6,043 nt of DNA from CAYGWP01 sp964353455 (GTDB lineage: Bacteria > Planctomycetota > Phycisphaerae > FEN-1346), in NCBI GenBank assembly GCA_964353455.1, contig CAYGWP010000346.1, forward strand, positions 1-6,043. The letters run 5' to 3'. The translations under genes and the position numbers were made by a program. This document shows positions 1 through 3,628 of this stretch, piece by piece. The notes under the pieces were generated by a model. The model was not told where the DNA came from. It searched no databases and worked only from the letters and a program-made list of their open reading frames with translations. Positions within the stretch are counted from its first letter, which is position 1, and every line of letters begins with the position of its first letter.

Positions 1-66
1 GTGCAGTTCGGCTCCGCCAAACTCCGCCACCGCCCAGTCCTTAACCGTCATAAGTGCCGTTTGCAT
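1..66 (-). CDS. IS4-family (Tn5/IS50-like) transposase, N-terminal fragment
   Basis: Reading leftward from an ATG at 66-64, 22 codons are visible before the window ends. The peptide includes DWAVAEFGGAELH, which resembles the N-terminal DNA-binding segment of Tn5-like IS4-family transposases; Tn5 transposase has a similar W-A-x-x-x-F-x-x-A-x-L stretch followed by a GD-RRT motif. This part of the family binds the transposon ends, and the DDE catalytic domain would lie outside the window. The start is supported by an AAGGAG Shine-Dalgarno sequence at 75-80, eight bases upstream. A second in-frame ATG lies five codons later. The family call rests on about 13 residues, so it is tentative. Whether the element is complete cannot be seen. 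Confidence 0.6.
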   Translation of the reverse strand, partial: MQTALMTVKDWAVAEFGGAELH

Positions 67-74
67 AGGCGATT

Positions 75-80
75 CTCCTT
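75..80 (-). promoter_or_regulatory. Shine-Dalgarno site of the transposase fragment
   Basis: The minus strand reads AAGGAG here, with an 8-base spacer to the ATG at 66. It is the main support for calling that short edge fragment a real gene start. Confidence 0.6.
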
Positions 81-119
81 ACTCGCGCCTGCTCTATGCA
101 TCGGCACGAATGCCGGACA

Positions 120-140
120 AAAATGTGGCTAATGACAAGG
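120..140 (+). repeat. 21-bp direct repeat, copy 1 (possible IS end)
   Basis: This 21-bp sequence (core ATGTGG-N-TAA-N-GACAAGG, preceded by an A run) recurs at 209-229 in the same orientation, with 19 of 21 bases identical by eye. It lies about 55 bp upstream of the transposase start, where the element's terminal repeat would be expected. It may therefore be the outer end of the IS, read inward on the minus strand. This is an inference, because the other end of the element is outside the window and no target-site duplication can be tested. Confidence 0.45.
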
Positions 141-208
141 CCAAAGGCCCCGGCCTAGACGCCGCTTCGCGGCGCGAAGGCGCCTGAAGGCGCCTCTTAC
201 TGTCACCC

Positions 209-229
209 AAAATGTGGGTAACGACAAGG
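209..229 (+). repeat. 21-bp direct repeat, copy 2 (possible solo IS end)
   Basis: This is the second copy of the repeat at 120-140, 89 bp away in the same orientation. It differs at two positions (a C/G and a T/C change). Locally it sits in a small inverted repeat, ACCCA and TGGGT around AAATG (206-220). Two ends of one intact IS would be inverted relative to each other, so a same-orientation pair suggests either a remnant of an earlier insertion or repeated transposase-binding sites. Confidence 0.45.
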
Positions 230-320
230 GCTCACGCCGTGGGCTATTGTCTGTCGTGCCTTCGGCACTCAAAGCCCGCCGTTTTCAGGACTTGCATCTG
301 CCACTAAAAACGACCGCACC

Positions 321-346
321 CGCGGCGGGTCGGGAGACCCGCCGCG
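321..346 (-). terminator. Probable terminator of the M23-family gene
   Basis: There is a perfect 11-bp GC-rich stem (CGCGGCGGGTC at 321-331 and its complement at 336-346) with a GGGA tetraloop. It lies about 30 bases past the stop codon of the M23 gene on the minus strand. On that strand a run of five T (306-310) follows after about ten other bases. That gap is longer than in a canonical intrinsic terminator, so the site may be weak or Rho-assisted. Confidence 0.45.
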
Positions 347-376
347 CCAAGTGGCGCTGTAGTAGTATTCACCTGC

Positions 377-1531
377 CTATTTTCCTGCGGGGGCGGGCTG
401 GGCGCCCGGCCGGGCGCGGGGCGGGGTCTTCGGTTCGCTCGCGGGCCTGACGAAGGTGTCTTCCCGGAGGTCGTCGCCGTTGCGGAGGACCGCTCCGCGC
501 GGGCCGGCTTCCTCGAATCGGTAGCGGCCGGGGATCGAGAAGTGGTCTCCGTCGAGCAGGATGAAGTGGAGATGGGGCAGGCCGTTTCCGCCGGAGTTGC
601 CCACCTGTGCGACCGTCTGCCCCCGCTGGATGCACTCGCCTGCCTTGACGGTGGCCGATTTCATCTTGATATGACCATAATATGCATGGACGCCTCCGCC
701 GCAGTCCTGGACGACGAAGTTGCCGGCCGTAGGGCCGACGGCCACGCCCGCCGGCGGGTCGGCGTTGCCGTCTTCCACGGCCGTCACGATGCCGTCGGCC
801 ACGGCAAGTATCGGCTGCCCCCAGGCGAAGTAACTTGCCGCCTGGCCGCCGGCGCCCGCGAACTGCCGCCCGCCTCGCACGATGACCAGGTTGTGGGCGA
901 ACAGCGTGCCGGGCTTGCGGCGGAAGAGGCCCTGGGCGTCCTTCTCGACGTACCACTCGCCGCGGACCGGCAGGTCGAACGTGTAGGGCGAGGCGTGCCG
1001 CGCGGCGGCCCCCGCCCAGGCGGCCAGGGCCCTCTGGTTTGCAAAGTTCGAGATGTCTGCCCAGTGTGCCCGGAGAATCTCGCGGCACATGAACTCGGCG
1101 CACAGGGGTATGCGATTGGCCGAGCACCAGTCCGCCAGTTGCAGGCGGTCGTCGTCGGTAGCGACCCTGGCGTAGCGGTCGAGGAACTCCTGGTGCTCCT
1201 TCTGCCACGGGACGACGGCCCACGCGACGCCGCTGGCAGGCGCCGCGATGCCCAGCCGCGCCTCCCCGCCTGCGGCCACTCTCTGCGGACCCACGGTGGG
1301 GCTGCACCTGGCGAGCGTCAGGACGAGGGAGTCCTCCTTGCACGGCTGGTTGAGGGGGCATGCGGCCTCCCGGTCCTCATACTCCTTGATGGGCTTGGCG
1401 AGGCCGGCCGGCGGAGCGGGCGCGGGCGCGGGTGCGTTCTGGCCGGGTTCGGTCGGCATCGCGGGAGGAGACCACGGAATCGCCTCCGCCAGGACCACGG
1501 CGGCGATGCCCAGGGTTGTCGCCAGGATCAT
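377..1531 (-). CDS. Secreted M23/LasA-family peptidase-fold protein, possibly inactive
   Basis: This is a 384-residue exported protein with a C-terminal M23 (LasA/lysostaphin-like) domain, a fold that normally cuts peptidoglycan cross-bridges outside the cytoplasm. Residues 1-17 form a hydrophobic signal segment ending in AEA, followed by a Pro/Ala-rich linker. Residues about 80-200 hold a Cys- and Trp-containing region (DRLQLADWCSANRIPLCAEF) that I do not recognise as a named domain. The M23 domain spans about 205-345. YYGHI (His287) and PHLHF (His320, His322) match the conserved second-half motifs. The first motif, normally HxxxD or a YDLV-like form, reads LFAHNLVIV, so the metal-binding Asp appears to be Asn214 and the usual His is Leu; catalysis may be lost. 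The tail is Pro/Ala/Arg-rich. I chose the ATG at 1531 because GGGAGG lies 7 bases upstream. An in-frame ATG at 1579 lacks a ribosome binding site but would add an Arg-rich n-region. Confidence 0.85.
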   Translation of the reverse strand: MILATTLGIAAVVLAEAIPWSPPAMPTEPGQNAPAPAPAPPAGLAKPIKEYEDREAACPLNQPCKEDSLVLTLARCSPTVGPQRVAAGGEARLGIAAPASGVAWAVVPWQKEHQEFLDRYARVATDDDRLQLADWCSANRIPLCAEFMCREILRAHWADISNFANQRALAAWAGAAARHASPYTFDLPVRGEWYVEKDAQGLFRRKPGTLFAHNLVIVRGGRQFAGAGGQAASYFAWGQPILAVADGIVTAVEDGNADPPAGVAVGPTAGNFVVQDCGGGVHAYYGHIKMKSATVKAGECIQRGQTVAQVGNSGGNGLPHLHFILLDGDHFSIPGRYRFEEAGPRGAVLRNGDDLREDTFVRPASEPKTPPRARPGAQPAPAGK

Positions 1532-1538
1532 GAGGATT

Positions 1539-1544
1539 CCTCCC
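1539..1544 (-). promoter_or_regulatory. Shine-Dalgarno site fixing the M23 gene start
   Basis: The minus strand reads GGGAGG with a 7-base spacer to the ATG at 1531. The alternative upstream ATG at 1579 has only GC-rich sequence and TATACT before it, so this site decides the start call. Confidence 0.65.
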
Positions 1545-1579
1545 GTCGTCGGCCTCCGCCCTCCTCGCCGCAGGTCCAT

Positions 1580-1585
1580 AGTATA
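1580..1585 (-). promoter_or_regulatory. Candidate -10 box for the M23 gene
   Basis: The minus strand reads TATACT, one base from the sigma-70 consensus, in otherwise very GC-rich DNA. It lies about 50 bases upstream of the chosen start, giving a leader of roughly 40 bases that includes the ribosome binding site. No convincing -35 hexamer lies 16-18 bases upstream, so this is a weak prediction. Confidence 0.3.
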
Positions 1586-1644
1586 ACGCGGCGCCGGCGG
1601 CGCGGATACCGGCGCGCAGCATTGTGCGTCGATCGGGGGAGGAA

Positions 1645-1703
1645 CGGATTTCCAGCAACCCGTTGGCCGGCCCCCATGTTACAGTGGGTAGGAGACGCTA
1701 TGG
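1645..1703 (+). repeat. 59-bp repeat, copy A (matches 3571-3628)
   Basis: This segment aligns with 3571-3628 at about 51 of 60 aligned positions, with a net one-base length difference inside a C-rich run. Both copies end in GCTATGG. In copy B that ATG is the start codon of the large HzsA-related gene; here it opens a 32-codon ORF. Outside the aligned block the flanks do not match, so the boundaries are fairly sharp. Possible explanations are a fragment of a duplicated gene start, a conserved leader, or a genome-wide dispersed repeat. Confidence 0.7.
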
Positions 1704-1798
1704 AGACGGCGGTTGCCCTGCGCAGGCGTTCGGCGTACGGGGGCCTGGTTTTTGCCCTGGCGGCGCGAGAGTCCTTGACCGCGCTACCCTTGCGATGA
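1700..1798 (+). pseudogene. Short signal-peptide-like ORF, probable gene-start remnant
   Basis: This 32-codon ORF starts at the ATG ending repeat copy A and stops 37 bases before the tRNA. The peptide has a basic stretch (LRRRSAYGG) followed by a short hydrophobic segment (LVFALAA), like a truncated signal peptide. GTAGGAG about 6 bases upstream of the ATG could serve as a ribosome binding site. In copy B the same leader opens a real exported protein, so this may be the decayed start of a related gene. A functional micropeptide cannot be excluded. The rest of 1532-1835 holds only the M23 upstream region and repeat copy A. Confidence 0.3.
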
Positions 1799-1835
1799 TG
1801 TGGTCGGCAGTCGAGGCCGGCCTCGCCGGATTCGC

Positions 1836-1912
1836 GCGCCTGTAGCTCAACTGGACAGAGCAACGGCCTTCGAAGCCGTAGGTTCCAGGTTCGAGTCCTG
1901 GCAGGCGCGCCA
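1836..1912 (+). tRNA. tRNA-Arg(TCG)
   Basis: The 77-base sequence folds as a complete cloverleaf. The acceptor stem is GCGCCTG (1836-1842) paired with CAGGCGC (1902-1908). The D stem is GCTC/GAGC. The anticodon stem ACGGC/GCCGT encloses loop CTTCGAA, placing anticodon TCG at 1870-1872, which decodes CGA and probably other CGN arginine codons. The T stem CCAGG/CCTGG encloses TTCGAGT. The discriminator base is G1909 and the CCA end is encoded at 1910-1912. The gene stands alone between a minus-strand peptidase gene and a minus-strand PEP-CTERM gene. A TTGACC at 1775-1780 could be a -35 element, but no good -10 follows. No T-run terminator is seen downstream, and 1913-2050 shows no other feature. 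Confidence 0.97.
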
Positions 1913-2050
1913 TTGTTAGGTAATGGCAAGTCTTGGCGTACCGGGGCGTGAGCGCGCTCGAAGGGCGCTGCGCGCTATGCAGACCACGAGGGGCCGTCAC
2001 GTCGTAAGTCTTGTGGCTTTGGCCGTCGAGGCGCCAGGAAAGTGGGGTGC

Positions 2051-2086
2051 AAGAAAGAAGGGGCGGCAGTCCCGCGTCTGCCGCCC
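2051..2086 (-). terminator. Intrinsic terminator of the PEP-CTERM gene
   Basis: A perfect 9-bp stem, GGGCGGCAG (2061-2069) with CTGCCGCCC (2078-2086), encloses an 8-base loop. On the minus strand it is followed immediately by CTTCTTTCTT. It begins 17 bases past the TAA of the PEP-CTERM gene. The T-rich tract lies only on the minus-strand side, so it terminates leftward transcription. Confidence 0.85.
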
Positions 2087-2103
2087 GTCACTGTGAGCAA
2101 GGA

Positions 2104-2910
2104 TTATTTCCTGCGACTTCTCCGCAGAAGCGCCAGCCCGCCCAAGGCCAGCAGAGACAGCGTGGCGGGCTCGGGCGTAGTTGTGAAAGACACCGTATTG
2201 CAGAACTCGAAACCGTCATAGTATTCAAACGCGTCCCCACCTACAGTGGATCGAGCATAAGGTTGCCCGCTCGTTCCGGCGAAAACCGCAACCTCGAACT
2301 CGTGCTCGTGTCCGGCCACGAGCAATCCCGGAGTCCAGGAGGTTTGCGCGATCGGACTGTGCAGCGAACCAAGGTACATCGTCATGCCTTCCAGATCGAC
2401 GACCATGAGACTAAGGCTGTCACCCAGTCCGACGCAGGAGGTCCATGTGAAAGTCGGGCTAAGGGGGATTCCCGTCTCGCCGTGTGAAGGGTAAGTGATG
2501 CTCGCAAAACCGCTTGGCGCCGTGGGGCCCACCGTCAGCACAACCGAATCCCCGCCGCCATCAATGCTGAAGGCATACTGTCCCAGAGGCAAGTCGGCGC
2601 GAAGCCCGGTGAGTGTCGCATAATCATCGGATTGGTAGAACCAGTCGCCCGGACCGTGGCCCGGAGGTTGCGCGACCAAGGAGATCGGCGACTTGGCCGG
2701 AGGAGTCATCGTGACGGAACTCAAGCCTGTGCCCGTCACAGCCACCCACATTCCGTAAGGCTCTGGCTCCAGGACGCCATTGGTTTGGTAGTAGCCACTG
2801 AGGATCTGGATCTGCTGGATATCCGCTGAAGCACGGACGGGCGCCCCGGCCACCACCATCACCATCGCCGCCACAACCGCCGCCCTCGCCACTCCTCTTA
2901 CGCTGACCAT
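2104..2910 (-). CDS. Exported PEP-CTERM sorting-domain protein with Ig/FN3-like repeat
   Basis: This 268-residue protein is predicted to be exported and then processed at its C terminus by an exosortase. Residues 1-29 are a signal peptide (RGVAR n-region, long Ala/Val core, ASA before Asp30). Residues 246-248 are Pro-Glu-Pro, followed by a hydrophobic helix (ATLSLLALGGLALL) and a basic RRSRRK tail: the full PEP-CTERM signal. The body is beta-rich. Residues 133-212, starting ITYPSHGETGIPLSPTFTW, look like an immunoglobulin or fibronectin-III-like module; 30-130 matches nothing I recognise. The reading frame is open for another 145 codons upstream, but ATG 2910 is chosen because AGGAGG lies 7 bases before it and a signal peptide begins there. 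It is a single-gene unit with its own terminator. The specific function is unknown; surface or matrix protein is a family-level inference. Confidence 0.9.
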   Translation of the reverse strand: MVSVRGVARAAVVAAMVMVVAGAPVRASADIQQIQILSGYYQTNGVLEPEPYGMWVAVTGTGLSSVTMTPPAKSPISLVAQPPGHGPGDWFYQSDDYATLTGLRADLPLGQYAFSIDGGGDSVVLTVGPTAPSGFASITYPSHGETGIPLSPTFTWTSCVGLGDSLSLMVVDLEGMTMYLGSLHSPIAQTSWTPGLLVAGHEHEFEVAVFAGTSGQPYARSTVGGDAFEYYDGFEFCNTVSFTTTPEPATLSLLALGGLALLRRSRRK

Positions 2911-2917
2911 TGCCAAT

Positions 2918-2923
2918 CCTCCT
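2918..2923 (-). promoter_or_regulatory. Shine-Dalgarno site fixing the PEP-CTERM gene start
   Basis: The minus strand reads a perfect AGGAGG with a 7-base spacer to the ATG at 2910. It argues against the longer open frame, whose upstream residues are Arg/Gly-rich and not protein-like. Confidence 0.8.
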
Positions 2924-3041
2924 ATGTGCCGTGCGGTCCCAAAGAAGACGTGGAAACCGACCGCGCGGCCGGCCTCCCCCGGACATCCTCTATTTTTCTT
3001 GCCCGTGCCGCCCGACCCCCGCCGGATGGCAAGTCCGCCAA

Positions 3042-3332
3042 TCAGTTCTTCTTCCGCCGCCGGGCCACGAGCGCCGCACCGCCCAACGCCAGCATCGCGA
3101 CCGTGGCCGGCTGGGGCAGGGTGGCCACCCAACCTACGGCCTGTCCGAGAGAGTTGAAGGGGGGCGAGACACCGCTGACTTGACATCCCCGGACAAAAAA
3201 CAGGCTGGACTCCGACAATCGGATTCCGACCCCGCAACGGCGATTTTGAGCGTTTGCACGTCCCCTCCGATCTCGACAAACCATACAACAGAAAGACATG
3301 CTTGTCAAATCGGAGAGGCGAATTTCTTTCAT
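3042..3332 (-). pseudogene. Orphan PEP-CTERM tail, remnant of a second sorted protein
   Basis: The last 25 codons of this frame (3042-3119) encode LPQPATVAMLALGGAALVARRRKKN followed by a stop. That is the PEP-CTERM layout: Pro-x-Pro, hydrophobic helix, basic end, with Gln replacing the usual Glu. The frame continues upstream to an ATG at 3332, giving 96 residues, but that ATG has no ribosome binding site, no signal peptide follows, and the upstream residues are not recognisable. The best reading is the 3' end of a decayed or truncated PEP-CTERM gene lying just upstream of an intact one on the same strand. A short expressed protein is possible but unlikely. Only the 3' part is well supported. 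Confidence 0.5.
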
Positions 3333-3418
3333 CAGAGGACGGCAAGTGTTATAACCTCTTCAACAGCAACGATTTGACTCAAGGGGGGGCCGCCGCCATC
3401 CGGTTCTCCGGCGATATC
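3120..3418. other. Intergenic region with no confident gene
   Basis: Apart from the upstream part of the orphan PEP-CTERM frame, I see no gene here. The stretch around 3290-3380 is clearly less GC-rich than its surroundings and contains TATAAC at 3350-3355 on the plus strand. That could be a -10 element for the rightward genes, but its -35 region (TTTCAT) is poor. The changes in base composition fit an old insertion or a decayed gene rather than a single regulatory region. Confidence 0.35.
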
Positions 3419-3526
3419 ATGTCGATTGTGGTGACCGGTCACGAGGACATTGAGGTTGACCTGTCGCCCCTCGCGGACGACGAACGGGCATTTCTCGTGA
3501 AGGTGGCCGGGAAACTCTTCAAGTGA
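3419..3526 (+). CDS. Small hypothetical protein, 35 residues (possibly a fragment)
   Basis: This is an acidic 35-residue peptide (MSIVVTGHEDIEVDLSPLADD... ending KVAGKLFK). Its codons mostly end in G or C like the surrounding genes, and the sequence is protein-like: a beta-rich start, then a predicted helix (DDERAFLVKVAGKLF). It has no signal peptide and no recognised domain. No good Shine-Dalgarno sequence precedes the ATG. The frame is open back to an ATG at 3254, but the upstream residues look like random translation. It could be a real small protein or the 3' end of a truncated gene. It lies 98 bases before the large exported gene on the same strand, so co-transcription is possible. Confidence 0.35.
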   Translation: MSIVVTGHEDIEVDLSPLADDERAFLVKVAGKLFK

Positions 3527-3570
3527 GGGCGCCGCCACCGCGCCGCCAGGACGTTCTCGGCTTGATCCTG

Positions 3571-3628
3571 CGGATTCCCAGCAACCCGCTCGCCCGGCCC
3601 CTGTTTCAGTGGGTGGGAGATGCTATGG
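3571..3628 (+). repeat. 58-bp repeat, copy B, containing a gene start
   Basis: This is the partner of 1645-1703 in the same orientation, 1.9 kb away. It contains the GGGAG ribosome binding site (3615-3619) and the ATG (3625) of the large exported protein. The frame of that gene is also open through the repeat, encoding IPSNPLARPLFQWVGDAM. Compared with copy A in the matching codon phases, three substituted codons are silent (TTG/CTC Leu, GTA/GTG Val, GAC/GAT Asp) and three are not. The segment might therefore once have been, or still be, translated. Confidence 0.7.
3615..3619 (+). promoter_or_regulatory. Shine-Dalgarno site of the HzsA-related gene
   Basis: GGGAG lies 5 bases before the ATG at 3625. 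In-frame TTG (3562) and GTG (3523) codons farther upstream have no comparable site and would bury the signal peptide, so 3625 is preferred. Confidence 0.55.

Larger units (their letters stand above)
102..268. repeat. Cluster of five short perfect hairpins
   Basis: Five inverted repeats with very short loops lie in 167 bp: 102-115 (CGGCA, loop CGAA), 139-149 (GGCC, loop AAA), 160-174 (CGCCGC, loop TTC), 179-194 (GGCGCC, loop TGAA) and 256-268 (GTGCC, loop TTC). None is followed by a clear T run, so they are not ordinary terminators. The 139-149 hairpin begins inside direct-repeat copy 1. This intergenic block (67-320) shows no credible coding sequence. It could be the subterminal structured region of the neighbouring IS or a REP-like array; the sequence alone does not decide this. 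Confidence 0.45.

Noticed and set aside
542..1798. Plus-strand open frame of 418 codons opposite the M23 gene
   Set aside because: It is the antisense of a gene with clear M23 motifs and a signal peptide. Long antisense frames are common in GC-rich DNA, and the translation has no recognisable domain.
1775..1803. sigma-70 promoter for the tRNA (TTGACC at 1775-1780)
   Set aside because: The -35 hexamer is good, but the sequence 16-18 bases downstream (ATGTGG and neighbours) is a poor -10, so I did not annotate it as a feature.
1836..1912. tRNA as an attachment site of an integrated element
   Set aside because: No duplicated tRNA 3' end and no integrase gene are visible in the window.
1951..1977. 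Inverted repeat AGCGCG/CGCGCT after the tRNA as a terminator
   Set aside because: It has only a 6-bp stem, a long loop and no following T run.
2911..3345. 145-codon upstream extension of the PEP-CTERM gene
   Set aside because: A perfect AGGAGG and a signal peptide mark ATG 2910. The extension has no start signal and a low-complexity Arg/Gly-rich translation, and it overlaps the orphan PEP-CTERM tail in another frame.
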